DNA of 64,000 nucleotides from Thiobacter sp964445085 (GTDB taxonomy: Bacteria > Pseudomonadota > Gammaproteobacteria > Burkholderiales > Thiobacteraceae). The position numbers and the translations under genes were made by a program. The stretch is taken from positions 1 through 64,000 of the forward strand of contig CAYUJV010000001.1 in NCBI GenBank assembly GCA_964445085.1, given 5' to 3'. How positions within the stretch are numbered: position 1 is the first letter of the stretch; every line of letters begins with the position of its first letter. This document shows positions 46,373 through 56,419 of the stretch, in pieces. The notes beneath the pieces were generated by a model, which was not told where the DNA came from, made no database searches, and was given only the letters and a program-made list of their open reading frames with translations.

Positions 46373-48919
46373 TCACCGCTGCCACAGAATGTGCGCGGCT
46401 TCCAGCGGCACCGCCACGCCGTCGCGCCGCGGTATCATCCGCGGCGTGTAATCCGACGCCGCACGGGCTGCAGGCACCGCTGCGCCATAGGCATAGCCGT
46501 TGGCCGCGCCTACCAGTTGCCGCACGCGCGTCATCTCCACCCGCTCGGCTTCGGCGCCGCCGCGGCCATCGGCATAGAGCTCGACCCGCACCATTTCCGG
46601 ATCGAGGTCGTCCAGATACACCTGCACTTCGAACAGGTGCTGCCCGCCCCGGCTCTCCAACTTCAGCTCGCCGAAGCGCAGCGCACCCCAGGTTTGCGCC
46701 AGCATATGGCGCCAGTCGACGATTTCGGCGCCGGTGGCGCCGTTGGCGGCGGCCCGCCCGCGGTAGGCTGCGGCGGCCGGGAGATAATGGGCTTCGGTAT
46801 ATTCGCGCACCGCGCGGTTGGTGGAAAAGCGCGGCGTCAGGCGGGCCATGCTCTCCCGCATCCGCGCCACCCAGGCGGTGGGGATGCCCTGTTCGTCGCG
46901 GCTATAGAATTCGGGGATCACCTCGCGTTCCAGCAGGTCGTAGAGCGCGGCCGCCTCGCTGGCGTCCCAGGCGGGATCATCGTCATGCTCCAGGCGGTCG
47001 CCCAGCGCCCAGCCGACTTCCGGCGCGTAGGCTTCCGCCCACCAGCCGTCCAGCTCGGACAGGTTGATGCCGCCGTTGACCAGCACCTTCATGCCGCTGG
47101 TTCCGCAGGCTTCCCACGGGCGCCGCGGCGTGTTGAGCCACACATCCACCCCCTGCACCAGCTGCTCGGTCAGCTGCATGTCGTAGTCGCTGAGGAAGAT
47201 CGCGTGGGGACGCACCTCGGGTCTGCGGATGAAGCGCGTCCATTCCCGGATCAGGGCCTGACCCTCCTGGTCTGCGGGATGGGCCTTGCCGGCGATGATG
47301 ATCTGCACCGGGCGCTGCGGATGGGTCAGCAGGCGCAGCAATCGCTCCGGGTCGTGCAGCAGCAGGTTGGGGCGCTTGTAGCTCGCGAAGCGGCGCGCAA
47401 ACCCGAGCGTCAGGATGTTGGGGTCGAACAGATGCCTGGCCGCCTCGACCGCCGCCGGCGATGCGCCGGAGGCGGCGAGTTGCCGGGACAGGCGTTGGCG
47501 CGCGTACTCGACCAGGGCGGTGCTGGCCGCGGTGCGAAACTGCCACAGCCTGGCGTCGGGAATGGCACGGATGCCCTGCTCCAGACTCTCCACCGCCCCC
47601 AGCCAGCGGTTCTTGCCGCAGGCTTCCGTCCACAGCGCATCCGCGGCTGCCGAGTCCCAGGTCGGCATGTGCACGCCATTGGTCACGTGGCCGACCGGGA
47701 TTTCGTCCTGCGGCCAGCGCGGGAACAGCGGCGCGAACAGGCGCCGGCTCACCCTGCCGTGCAGGCGGCTCACGCCATTGACCGCGCCGCTACCGCGGAT
47801 CGCCAGGTAGGCCATGTTGAACGGCTCCAGCGCATCCTGCGGGTTCCGCCGGCCCAGGGCCAGCAGATCGTGTCGGGAGATGCCGAGCTGCTGCTCGGCA
47901 TAGGCACCGAGATACTGCTCGATGAGCGCCGGCGCGAAGCGATCGAAGCCGGCCGCCACCGCCGTGTGCGTGGTGAACAGGTTGCCCGCCCGGGTGACGG
48001 CCAGCGCGACCTCGAAGCTGCGCCCGCTTGCCGCCATGAAGCTGCGCGCGCGCTCCAGCACCGCGAACGCGGCATGCCCTTCGTTCAGATGGCAGACTTC
48101 CGGCTCGACGCCGAGCGCCGCGAGCAGGCGCCAGCCGCCGATGCCCAGCAGCAATTCCTGCTTCAGGCGCAGCTCCGGCCCGCCGCCATACAGCTCGCTG
48201 GTGATGCCGCGATGCGCCGGGTAGTTCGCGGCATCGTTGCTGTCCAGCAGGTACAGCTTCACGCGGCCGACCTGCACCTGCCAGGCGCGCAGCCACACCG
48301 AGTAGCCGGGCAGGTCGATCTCCAGGCGCAGCCACTCCCCGTCCGCCTTGCGCAGAGGCGTGATCGGCAACTGCCCGGGGTCGTTGTAGGGGAACAGCGC
48401 CTGTTGCGCGCCGTCCTGGTCGATCACCTGGCGGAAATAGCCCTGCTGGTAGAGCAGCCCCACGCCGACCACCGGGACGCCCAGGTCGCTGGCGGCCTTG
48501 AGCTGGTCGCCGGCCACGTTGCCCAGCCCGCCCGAGTAGATGGGCAGGGCGTCGCTCAGCATGAATTCCATGCTGAAATACGCCACCCCGCCGAGGACAG
48601 CCTCGGGATGGGCCTGCTGAAACCACGCCGGCGCCGCCGCCGCGTCCCGCCTGGCGTGCACCAGATCCTCGACGTCCTTGCGGAAAGCGGGATCGGCCAG
48701 GACACGCTGGAGGGTCTCCCGCGACACCGTCTGCAGCACGACCCAGGGGTTGTGCGTCAGTTCCCACAACACGGGATCCAGCCGCCGCCACACCTGGTCG
48801 GTGGCGTGGTTCCACGCCGAACGCAGGTCCAGGGCAAGCTCGGACAGGGCATCGAATCCCTCCACATCCGCGGACAGGATGCGCTGCTTCGGGTGCCTGC
48901 CTCGTGTTGCTTCGCTCAC
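46373..48919 (-). CDS. glgP: Alpha-glucan (glycogen) phosphorylase
   Basis: An 848-residue GT35 phosphorylase that releases glucose-1-phosphate from glycogen. Recognisable stretches: VAYFSMEFMLSDALPIYSGG near residue 110, FARRFASYKRPNLLL, and the cofactor-lysine region EACGTSGMKVLVNGGINLSE. The start is GTG 48919 behind GAGGAG. It is the last gene of zwf-tkt-pgm-glgP and lies directly upstream of nifA on the same strand. Confidence 0.95.
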   Translation of the reverse strand: MSEATRGRHPKQRILSADVEGFDALSELALDLRSAWNHATDQVWRRLDPVLWELTHNPWVVLQTVSRETLQRVLADPAFRKDVEDLVHARRDAAAAPAWFQQAHPEAVLGGVAYFSMEFMLSDALPIYSGGLGNVAGDQLKAASDLGVPVVGVGLLYQQGYFRQVIDQDGAQQALFPYNDPGQLPITPLRKADGEWLRLEIDLPGYSVWLRAWQVQVGRVKLYLLDSNDAANYPAHRGITSELYGGGPELRLKQELLLGIGGWRLLAALGVEPEVCHLNEGHAAFAVLERARSFMAASGRSFEVALAVTRAGNLFTTHTAVAAGFDRFAPALIEQYLGAYAEQQLGISRHDLLALGRRNPQDALEPFNMAYLAIRGSGAVNGVSRLHGRVSRRLFAPLFPRWPQDEIPVGHVTNGVHMPTWDSAAADALWTEACGKNRWLGAVESLEQGIRAIPDARLWQFRTAASTALVEYARQRLSRQLAASGASPAAVEAARHLFDPNILTLGFARRFASYKRPNLLLHDPERLLRLLTHPQRPVQIIIAGKAHPADQEGQALIREWTRFIRRPEVRPHAIFLSDYDMQLTEQLVQGVDVWLNTPRRPWEACGTSGMKVLVNGGINLSELDGWWAEAYAPEVGWALGDRLEHDDDPAWDASEAAALYDLLEREVIPEFYSRDEQGIPTAWVARMRESMARLTPRFSTNRAVREYTEAHYLPAAAAYRGRAAANGATGAEIVDWRHMLAQTWGALRFGELKLESRGGQHLFEVQVYLDDLDPEMVRVELYADGRGGAEAERVEMTRVRQLVGAANGYAYGAAVPAARAASDYTPRMIPRRDGVAVPLEAAHILWQR

Positions 48920-48952
48920 CGCCGCTCCTCCGAATTCGGACGCCCTGCCCCG

Positions 48953-50611
48953 CTACTGCGCCGGCGCCGCCAGCGCGGCGCTGACGATGGCCTGCGCTTC
49001 CTCTTCGATGCGGCGCAGATGGTCGGCGTCGCGGAAGCTCTCGGCATAGATCTTGTAGATGTCCTCGGTGCCCGAGGGACGCGCGGCGAACCAGCCGCTC
49101 TCGGCGACCACCTTCACGCCGCCGAGGGGCGCGCCGTTGCCCGGCGCGTGGGTGAGGATGCGCTGGATCTGTTCGCCCGCCAGCTCGGTGGATTTCACCT
49201 GCTGCGTCGAGAGCCGCGCCAGCACCTGCTTTTGCGCCGGCGTCGCCGGCGCCTCCATGCGATCGTAGACCGGTTCGCCCAGTTCGCGCGTCAGCGCGCG
49301 GTAGATTTCGCCGGGATCGCGCCCCATGCGCGCGGTGATCTCCGCCGCCAGCAAGGCCGGAATCATGCCGTCCTTGTCCGTCGTCCACACGCTGCCATCC
49401 CGCCGCACGAACGACGCGCCCGCGCTCTCCTCGCCGCCGAAGCCCAGCGTGCCGTCGTGCAAGCCCTGGACGAACCACTTGAAGCCGACCGGCACTTCGT
49501 AGAGCGTGCGGCCGAGCCTGGCGGCGACCCGGTCGATCATCTGGCTGCTGACCATGGTCTTGCCCACCGCCGCATCCCGGCGCCAGTCGGGTCGATGCTG
49601 GAACAGGTAGAAAATGGCGACCGCGAGGTAATGGTTGGGCGGCAGCAGGCCCGCGTTTCTGGTGACGACGCCGTGGCGGTCGTGATCGGTGTCGCAGGCG
49701 AAGGCGATGTCGTAGCGATCCTTGAGGCCGATCAAGCTCTGCATGGCCCAGGACGAGGACGGGTCCATGCGAATCCGGCCGTCCCAATCCACCGTCATGA
49801 AGCGGAAGGTCGGATCGACGGCCTCGTTCACCACCGTGAGGTCGAGGCCGTAGCGCTCGGCGATCGCGCCCCAGTAGCGGACGCCGGCGCCGCCCAGGGG
49901 GTCCACCGCCATGTGCAGCGTCGCGTCGCGGATCGCCCGCATGTCGAGCACGCGGGCGAGATCGCCGACGTAGGCGTTGAGAAAGTCATGGCGGTGCGTG
50001 GTCGCCGCGCGCCTGGCCTGTTCGAAGGCCATTCTTTTCACGCCCTTCAGGCCGCCTTCCAGCAGCGCGTTGGCGCGGGCTTCGATCCATGCCGTGACGT
50101 CCTTGTCCGCCGGCCCGCCGTTGGGCGGGTTGTACTTGAAGCCGCCGCTGTCGGGCGGATTGTGCGAGGGCGTGATGACGATGCCGTCCGCCAGTCCGGA
50201 AACGCGGCCGCGGTTGTGCACCAGGATGGCATGGGAAATCGCCGGCGTGGGCGTGTATTCGTCCTGCTCCGCGAGCATGACTTCCACGCCATTGGCCGCC
50301 AGCACTTCGAGCGCGCTGGCGAAGGCCGGCTCCGACAGCGCGTGGGTGTCGATCCCGAGAAACAGCGGGCCGTCGATGCCCTGCTGCCGCCGGTAGTCGC
50401 AGATGGCCTGGCTGATGGCGAGCACATGCCACTCGTTGAAGCTGTTGTCGAAGGCGGAGCCGCGATGCCCCGACGTGCCGAACGCGACCCGCTGCCCGGG
50501 CAGCGCCGGGTCGGGTGTGTTGCTGTAGTAGGCGGTGACGAGCCGCGCCACATTGACCAGCATCGCGGCCGGAGCGGGCTTGCCCGCCAGGGGGCTGGTT
50601 TGCGTGTCCAT
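48953..50611 (-). CDS. pgm: Phosphoglucomutase (alpha-D-glucose specific)
   Basis: A 552-residue mutase turning glucose-1-phosphate into glucose-6-phosphate. The phosphoserine loop is ITPSHNPPDSGGFKYNP, the metal site DTDHDRHGVV, and the sugar-binding FGGEESAGASF; RPSGTEDIYKIYAES closes the C-terminal domain. The start MDTQTSPLAGKPAPAAML is 16 bp after the tkt stop. It bridges glgP and zwf in the pathway. Confidence 0.95.
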   Translation of the reverse strand: MDTQTSPLAGKPAPAAMLVNVARLVTAYYSNTPDPALPGQRVAFGTSGHRGSAFDNSFNEWHVLAISQAICDYRRQQGIDGPLFLGIDTHALSEPAFASALEVLAANGVEVMLAEQDEYTPTPAISHAILVHNRGRVSGLADGIVITPSHNPPDSGGFKYNPPNGGPADKDVTAWIEARANALLEGGLKGVKRMAFEQARRAATTHRHDFLNAYVGDLARVLDMRAIRDATLHMAVDPLGGAGVRYWGAIAERYGLDLTVVNEAVDPTFRFMTVDWDGRIRMDPSSSWAMQSLIGLKDRYDIAFACDTDHDRHGVVTRNAGLLPPNHYLAVAIFYLFQHRPDWRRDAAVGKTMVSSQMIDRVAARLGRTLYEVPVGFKWFVQGLHDGTLGFGGEESAGASFVRRDGSVWTTDKDGMIPALLAAEITARMGRDPGEIYRALTRELGEPVYDRMEAPATPAQKQVLARLSTQQVKSTELAGEQIQRILTHAPGNGAPLGGVKVVAESGWFAARPSGTEDIYKIYAESFRDADHLRRIEEEAQAIVSAALAAPAQ

Positions 50612-50627
50612 GAGCGATCCGCCTCGT

Positions 50628-52697
50628 TCAGTGATCAAGGGAATGACAACGCGCCAGCAAGGCCCTCGCCCGCGCGCAGACGTTGTCGACGGTGAAGCCG
50701 TATTCGCGCAGCAGGGCCGCCGCCGGCGCGGAGGCGCCGAAGCGTTCCACGCCGAGGATGTCGCCGCGCGCGCCCACATAGCGCTCCCAGCCTTGCGGCA
50801 CGCCCAGTTCCACCGCGAGCCGCGCCGCCACCGAGGGCGGCAGCACCGCATCGCGCTCGGCCTGGGGCAAGGCCTCGAACAGCTCCCAGCTTGGCATCGA
50901 CACGCAGCGCACGGCGATGCCCTCCACCTGCAGACGTTGCGCAGCGGCCACGATCAGGCTGACTTCGGAACCGCTGGCGATCAGGATCAGCTCGGGCCTG
51001 CCGTTCGCCGCATCGCTCAACACATAGGCACCGCGCCGCAATCCGTCCGCGGTGGCATAGCGGCTGCGATCGAGTGTGGGCAGTTCCTGCCGGCTCAGTG
51101 CCAGCAGCACCGGCCGGCCGCGGGTTTCCAGCGCGACGCGCCAGGCGACCGCGGTTTCGTTGGCATCGGCGGGACGGATCACGATCAGATTCGGGATCGC
51201 GCGCAGGCTCGCCAGCTGCTCCACCGGCTGGTGGGTGGGGCCGTCCTCGCCCACGGCGATGCTGTCGTGGGTGAAGACATGGATGACGTGCAGACCCATC
51301 AATGCCGCCAGCCGCAGCGAGGGGCGCATGTAGTCGGAGAAGATGAGGAAGGTGGCGCCATAGGGGATGAAGCCGCCGTGGGCGGCGAGGCCGTTGACGA
51401 TGGCGCCCATGGCGTGTTCGCGCACGCCGAAGTGCAGATTGCGTCCGGCATGGCTCCAGTCGCCGGTGGAGCCTTGCCGGTCCGCATCCTCCGCCGCCGG
51501 CGGGTGGAAATCGCCCAGGCCCGCCAGGGCCGTCTTCGTCGACGGGTCGAGGTCGGCGGAGCCGCCGGTCAGCGCCGGCAGCCTGGGCGCGATGGCATTC
51601 ATCACCTTGCCGGACGCCTCGCGGGTGGCCAGCCCCTTGGCATCGGCGCCGAAGGCCGGGATGTCCGCATCCCACCCCGGCGGCAGTTCCCCGCGCAGGC
51701 GGTGCTGCAGTTCCTCGGCGAGATCCGGAAATGCCTTGGCGTAGGCACCCAGCGCCGCGTTCCACGCCGCCTCGTGCTGCGCGCCGCGGGTGGCGATTTC
51801 GCGGAAACGCGCCCGCACCGCGTCCGGGATCAGGAAGTCAGGCTCCAGCGGCCAGCCCAGGGCCTGCTTGGTTTTGCGCACGTGCTCTGCGCCGAGCGGC
51901 GAGCCGTGCGCCTTGAAACTGTCCTGTTCGGGCGAGCCGTAGCCGAGGTGCGTGCGCACCAGGATCAGCGACGGCCGCGCCGTTTCCGCCCGCGCCGCGG
52001 CCAGGGCGGCGTCGATGGCGCCAAGGTCGTTGCCGTCGGCCACCGAAACGGTGTGCCAGCCGTAGGCCTCGAACCGGCGGGCGCGGTCTTCGGCGAAGGT
52101 GAGGTCGGTGGCAGCGGCGAGGGTGACGCGGTTGTCGTCGTAGAGACAGATGAGCTTGCCGAGCTTGAGCTGGCCGGCGAGCGAGGCCGCTTCGGACGCC
52201 ACGCCCTCCATCAGGTCGCCGTCGCTGACGAGGGCGTAGGTGTGGTGGTCGATGAGCGCGTGGCCGGGGCGGTTGTAGCGTGCCGCGAGCTGCGCCTCGG
52301 CGATCGCCATGCCCACCGCGTTGCCGAAGCCCTGCCCCAAGGGGCCGGTGGTGGTTTCCACGCCCGGCGTGTGTCCGCGCTCGGGATGTCCGGGCGTCTT
52401 GCTGCCCCATTGGCGGAACTGCCGGAGATCGTCCAGCGTGAGGGCGTAGCCGGCCAGGTGCAACAGACCGTAGAGCAGTGCCGAGCCGTGTCCGGCGGAG
52501 AGCACGAAGCGGTCGCGATTGGCCCAGTTCGGATTCTCCGGGTTGACCCTGAGCCAGCGCGCCCACAGCATGTAGGCCATGGGCGCGGCGCCGAGGGGCA
52601 GGCCCGGATGCCCGCTGTTGGCCTGCTGCACCATGTCCAGCGCGAGGAAGCGCAGGGTGTTGATGCACTGCTGGTCGAGCTGCGGTTCGGCTGTCAT
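50628..52697 (-). CDS. tkt: Transketolase
   Basis: A 689-residue thiamine-diphosphate enzyme of the pentose-phosphate and Calvin cycles. The ThDP motif is seen in ALVSDGDLMEGVASEAASLA with NNRVTLA-like DDNRVTLAAATD, and the C-terminal signature in FTHDSIAVGEDGPTHQPVEQ. The start MTAEPQLDQQCINTLRFLAL was chosen over an upstream ATG because it has AAGGA ahead. Neighbours point to the pentose-phosphate route; no RuBisCO genes are in the window. Confidence 0.95.
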   Translation of the reverse strand: MTAEPQLDQQCINTLRFLALDMVQQANSGHPGLPLGAAPMAYMLWARWLRVNPENPNWANRDRFVLSAGHGSALLYGLLHLAGYALTLDDLRQFRQWGSKTPGHPERGHTPGVETTTGPLGQGFGNAVGMAIAEAQLAARYNRPGHALIDHHTYALVSDGDLMEGVASEAASLAGQLKLGKLICLYDDNRVTLAAATDLTFAEDRARRFEAYGWHTVSVADGNDLGAIDAALAAARAETARPSLILVRTHLGYGSPEQDSFKAHGSPLGAEHVRKTKQALGWPLEPDFLIPDAVRARFREIATRGAQHEAAWNAALGAYAKAFPDLAEELQHRLRGELPPGWDADIPAFGADAKGLATREASGKVMNAIAPRLPALTGGSADLDPSTKTALAGLGDFHPPAAEDADRQGSTGDWSHAGRNLHFGVREHAMGAIVNGLAAHGGFIPYGATFLIFSDYMRPSLRLAALMGLHVIHVFTHDSIAVGEDGPTHQPVEQLASLRAIPNLIVIRPADANETAVAWRVALETRGRPVLLALSRQELPTLDRSRYATADGLRRGAYVLSDAANGRPELILIASGSEVSLIVAAAQRLQVEGIAVRCVSMPSWELFEALPQAERDAVLPPSVAARLAVELGVPQGWERYVGARGDILGVERFGASAPAAALLREYGFTVDNVCARARALLARCHSLDH

Positions 52698-52784
52698 GTT
52701 CGTGTTCCTTCGGGCCGTGTTGCTGGCAATGTTGGTCTCAGCATAGGCATCGGCCATCCCGCTTGCCAGCAGGTGCCGCTGCAG

Positions 52785-54197
52785 TCACTTGCCCGCCGTT
52801 GCGAGCACCGGGTTGTGCCAGCCGCCATCGGCCGCAATCAGCGCGTCCGCCTGCTTCGGCCCCCAGCTGCCGCGCCGGTAGGGGTGCGCCGGCTGGTGCG
52901 CCGCCAGGACCGGGTCGACCACGGCCCAGGCCGCCTCGATCGCGTCCTCGCGCGTGAACAGCGCGCCGTTGCCGGCCATGGCGTCACCCAACAGCCGCGC
53001 ATAGGGCGGCTGCACCCCCGGCTGCTCCTCCGACAGGTAGAGCTCGCGCTGCTCGCCGACGAATTCCTCGCCCGGGCGCTTGACCCTTGCGGCGAGGGCG
53101 ACGGCGGAGTCCGGCGAGATGCGGAAGCGCAGATAATTGGCCCGCCCCCGCGCCGGCATTGAATCGTCGAACAGGCGCTGCGGCGGCGGCTTCAGTTGCA
53201 CCAGCACCTCGGCCGCCGTCGCCGCCAGGCATTTGCCGGAACGCAGGTACCACGGCACCCCTTGCCAGCGCCAGGAATCGATGAACAGCCGCAGGGCGCA
53301 GAAGGTCTCGACGTCGGACCCCTTCGCCACGCCCGGCTCCCTGCGGTAGCCGACGTACTGGCCGCGCACCACGTCGTCTGGCCGCAGCGGGCGCATGGCC
53401 TGGAACACCTTGGCCTTCTCGCTGTGCACGGCGCCATAGCCCTGGTAGGCCGGCGGCTCCATGGCCAGCAGCGCGACGATCTGGAACAAATGATTCTGGA
53501 TCACGTCGCGCAGGCAGCCGGCGCTTTCGTAGAACGCGCCGCGGCCCTTCACGCCGAAGTCCTCGGCCAGGGTGATCTGCACGCTGGAGATGCAGTTGCG
53601 GTTCCAGATCGGCTCGAGGAAGGAATTGGCGAAACGGAAATAGAGGATGTTCATGATCGCCTCCTTTCCGAGATAGTGGTCGATGCGGAAGATCGCATCC
53701 TCCGCGAACACCGACCGCGCGATGCGGTTGAGCTCCCGCGCCGAAGCCAGATCGCGCCCGAACGGCTTTTCGACGATCACGCGCCCTCCATCGGCCAGCC
53801 CCGCCGCCCCGAGCCCCTTGATCACCGTGGCGAACAGCGCGGGCGGGATGGCAAGGTAGTGTGCCGGGCGCCGGGCATTGCCCAGGACCTGTTTGAGCGC
53901 CTGGAACGTCGCGGGCTCGTTGTAGTCGCCGCCCACGTACCGGAGCAGCGACAGGAGATGGTCGAGGGCGGCGCGGTCGTCGATCTTCCCGGCTTGCCTG
54001 ATGCCGTCCGCCACCCGCCTGCGCAGCTGCGCCAGGCTCCACGGCGAACCCGCGACCCCGACCACCGGCACATCGAGCGTGCCGCTCCTCGCCATCGCAT
54101 AGAGCGCCGGAAAAATCATCTTGTGGGCGAGATCGCCGGTGACGCCGAAAACCACCAGCGCATCGGCCGGCATCAGGCGGCTGTGGGTATTGAGCAT
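52785..54197 (-). CDS. zwf: Glucose-6-phosphate 1-dehydrogenase
   Basis: A 470-residue NAD(P)-dependent enzyme of the oxidative pentose-phosphate pathway. FGVTGDLAHKMIFPALYAM is the coenzyme motif and RIDHYLGKEAIMNILYFRFA the substrate-site signature. The start was set at 54197 (MLNTHSRLMPADALVVFGV); an in-frame ATG at 54233 has no ribosome site. NADPH from this step could be the reductant for nitrogen fixation. It opens the zwf-tkt-pgm-glgP operon. Confidence 0.94.
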   Translation of the reverse strand: MLNTHSRLMPADALVVFGVTGDLAHKMIFPALYAMARSGTLDVPVVGVAGSPWSLAQLRRRVADGIRQAGKIDDRAALDHLLSLLRYVGGDYNEPATFQALKQVLGNARRPAHYLAIPPALFATVIKGLGAAGLADGGRVIVEKPFGRDLASARELNRIARSVFAEDAIFRIDHYLGKEAIMNILYFRFANSFLEPIWNRNCISSVQITLAEDFGVKGRGAFYESAGCLRDVIQNHLFQIVALLAMEPPAYQGYGAVHSEKAKVFQAMRPLRPDDVVRGQYVGYRREPGVAKGSDVETFCALRLFIDSWRWQGVPWYLRSGKCLAATAAEVLVQLKPPPQRLFDDSMPARGRANYLRFRISPDSAVALAARVKRPGEEFVGEQRELYLSEEQPGVQPPYARLLGDAMAGNGALFTREDAIEAAWAVVDPVLAAHQPAHPYRRGSWGPKQADALIAADGGWHNPVLATAGK

Positions 54198-54270
54198 CGC
54201 GGCGCCTTGCTTTCCTTCGAGTTCGCGCAGCATGGGGTACTACATGAGTACACTCGGCGCCAGGGAAGTT

Positions 54271-54293
54271 CCGGCCTGCGGGCCTCAGGCCGG
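54271..54293. terminator. Hairpin between the MocR gene and zwf
   Basis: A perfect 8-bp stem CCGGCCTG/CAGGCCGG with a 7-nt loop lies downstream of the MocR stop. No T-run follows on the minus strand, so it is only a possible terminator. Confidence 0.4.
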
Positions 54294-54330
54294 CGGGGCG
54301 CCGGTTGGGCACCAGGGAAACCGCCGGCTT

Positions 54331-55743
54331 TCACATGAGTTTAGCCAACACCAACAGAGCCCGCTCCAGACGCGCGTCCCATGTGCGGGCGCTGGAGAGA
54401 CGCACAAAATGCCCATACTTGCCGCTCGCCGAGAAAATCGGGCCGGGCGCGGTACTCACTCCTTCACGGAGCGCACGGCGTGCCAGATTGAAACTGTCTG
54501 TTCCCTCCGGCAACTCTACCCACAGGACAAAACCGCCCCGCGGCTGTGAGATGCGCGTTCCGTCCGGAAAAATCCCCATGACAGCATCGCTCATGCGCGC
54601 CACAGCACTCGCATATCGGCCACGCACCTCGCGCAGGTAACGCTCATAGCGGCCGCTTGCCAGCAACTCAGCCACGGCCAGCTGCGGCGCGGTGGGACTT
54701 GCGATACTGGTGACATATTTCAGATATTCGATGCGTTCCCGCCGCGCCCCGGTTGCCGCCACCCAGCCGACGCGCAATCCGGGCGCCAGCGTCTTCGAAA
54801 ACGAACTGCAATAGAGGATGTCCGCGCGGGGGGCGAGGCTCTTGCAAGTCGCTGGCCGGCGCTGGTCGAACCCAAGGTCGCCGTACACGTCATCCTCGAT
54901 GAGGGGCACCTTGTGCTTGCCGAGCAGGCGAACCAGAGCACGCTTGGCCTCGTCCGACATGCAGCAGCCGAGCGGATTGCTGTAATTCGGGGAAAGCACG
55001 CAGGCTTTCACCGGCCAGCGATCAAGCGCGAAGGCCAGGGTGTCGAGCACAATGCCGTCGCGCGGGTGAGACGGGATTTCCAGTGCTTCCAGCCCGAGCG
55101 ACTCCAATACATGCAACAGGCCATAGAACGTCGGTGATTCAACGGCAACGATATCGCCCGGCTCGGTCACCGCTCGCAATGCGAGGCTCAGCGCCTCCTG
55201 GCAGCCGGTGGTGATGACGACGTCGTCAGCCGAAACGGAGCTTCCCGATTCGCTCATGCGCCGGGCGATCTGGCGGCGCAATTCCGGCGCGCCGGGTGGC
55301 ATCATGTAGCCGGCAGCCTGAACGCGCTGGCTGTGCATGACGTGGGACAGCGCCCGCGCAATCGCCTGGGTCGGCAGAAATGACGGATCGGGCACTGCCG
55401 CGCCGAGCTGCACGATACCCGGATCGTTGGCTGCCTTGATCAGGGCCATCGCCATCGCCTGCCCGGTAACAAGCCTTGGCGGTGTCGCCTTCGCGGTGGT
55501 TTGCGGCTCAATGGGATGAATGGCCTGGCGCGCGCTCACGTAATAGCCAGAACGTGGCCGCGCCTCGATATGTCCCTTATCAGCAAGCATCTGGTAGGCA
55601 GCGACTGCCGTGGCCACGCTCACGCCACGGCTGCGTGCAAGGCCACGCACACCGGGCAGGCGGTCACCCGGGACATACACCCCGCGGGCAATGTGTTGCG
55701 CGATCTCCTCAGCGACCTGCTGATAGAGCAATTCCATGGACAT
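54331..55743 (-). CDS. MocR-type GntR regulator with aminotransferase-like domain
   Basis: A 470-residue protein: GntR winged helix at residues 1-75 (ELLYQQVAEEIAQHIARGVY, VRGLARSRGVSVATAVAAYQ) fused to a fold-type-I aminotransferase domain. The PLP lysine is in YCSSFSKTLAPGLRVGWV. MocR proteins sense PLP-bound ligands, often amino acids or their derivatives. The divergent cupin and downstream LysE-type exporter are likely targets. Direct repeats lie in the shared intergenic region. Confidence 0.93.
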   Translation of the reverse strand: MSMELLYQQVAEEIAQHIARGVYVPGDRLPGVRGLARSRGVSVATAVAAYQMLADKGHIEARPRSGYYVSARQAIHPIEPQTTAKATPPRLVTGQAMAMALIKAANDPGIVQLGAAVPDPSFLPTQAIARALSHVMHSQRVQAAGYMMPPGAPELRRQIARRMSESGSSVSADDVVITTGCQEALSLALRAVTEPGDIVAVESPTFYGLLHVLESLGLEALEIPSHPRDGIVLDTLAFALDRWPVKACVLSPNYSNPLGCCMSDEAKRALVRLLGKHKVPLIEDDVYGDLGFDQRRPATCKSLAPRADILYCSSFSKTLAPGLRVGWVAATGARRERIEYLKYVTSIASPTAPQLAVAELLASGRYERYLREVRGRYASAVARMSDAVMGIFPDGTRISQPRGGFVLWVELPEGTDSFNLARRALREGVSTAPGPIFSASGKYGHFVRLSSARTWDARLERALLVLAKLM

Positions 55744-55796
55744 CTCCCAGGCAGTACAGAACCCAGCGACACAACATGTACAGCAATCAAACCATC

Positions 55797-55835
55797 GAAT
55801 CTGTACCGCAACTAAATATCAAAGCTGAATCTGTA
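55797..55835. promoter_or_regulatory. Direct repeats GAATCTGTA, likely MocR operator
   Basis: GAATCTGTA occurs at 55797-55805 and 55827-55835, 30 bp apart, three helical turns. Opposite-facing GTACAG boxes lie at about 55753 and 55779. Spaced direct repeats are typical of MocR operators. Confidence 0.6.
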
Positions 55836-55895
55836 TTGTTAATCACTTTGGCCTCTAAACTGGAGCAAGTCAACCAATGCCAGGGGTACAAGCGA

Positions 55896-56372
55896 ATGAC
55901 AAAAGATGGCCTTGTTGCAATCAATGCGGGTGAAGCACCTTTGCGTGCCAGGCCTTCGGTCTACCCGCCGATGCTGGCAGCCAGAGTCAAGGGGCGAGAG
56001 AAGCGCTCCCTCGGTGATCCATTTGGCTTGAGCCACTTTGGCGTCAATCTGACCCGGCTCCCTCCTGGCGCAGCTTCCTCGTTGCGACACGCCCACACAA
56101 GGCAGGACGAATTCGTCTACGTCCTCCAGGGAAATCCGACCCTGCATACCAATGAGGGCAAGCTGGAGCTGCGCCCCGGGATGTGCGCGGGCTTCAAGGC
56201 CGGGACCGGAAATGCCCATTCGCTGATCAATGAAACCGTCGAAGACGTTATTTTCCTGGAGATCGGCGATAGAACGGATGGGGACGAAGTAATCTATCCG
56301 GACGACGATTTGATGGCGCGCTTTGCCGGTGGCGCATGGGCCTTCTCCCACAAGGATGGAACACCCTATTGA
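55896..56372 (+). CDS. Cupin-domain protein
   Basis: A 158-residue protein from MTKDGLVAINAGEAPLRARP. The cupin motif 1 is SSLRHAHTRQDEFVYVLQGN (His/His/Glu metal ligands) and motif 2 PGMCAGFKAGTGNAHSLIN. The family binds small molecules or sugars; it ends AWAFSHKDGTPY, common in proteins annotated as auxin-binding-like cupins. An in-frame ATG at 55776 would add 40 residues running through the operator repeats and is less likely. It is divergent from the MocR gene. Confidence 0.85.
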   Translation: MTKDGLVAINAGEAPLRARPSVYPPMLAARVKGREKRSLGDPFGLSHFGVNLTRLPPGAASSLRHAHTRQDEFVYVLQGNPTLHTNEGKLELRPGMCAGFKAGTGNAHSLINETVEDVIFLEIGDRTDGDEVIYPDDDLMARFAGGAWAFSHKDGTPY

Positions 56373-56419
56373 TTGCCCGCCTTCATTCGCCAAACCAAGC
56401 AATGCGTGCGGCCAGGTGA

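Noticed and set aside
46298..50695. A 1465-codon open frame on the plus strand opposite glgP and pgm
   Set aside because: High GC and strong codon bias of the minus-strand genes keep the opposite frame open. The predicted protein is low-complexity (Arg/Ala/His-rich) and matches nothing, while glgP and pgm are clear on the other strand.
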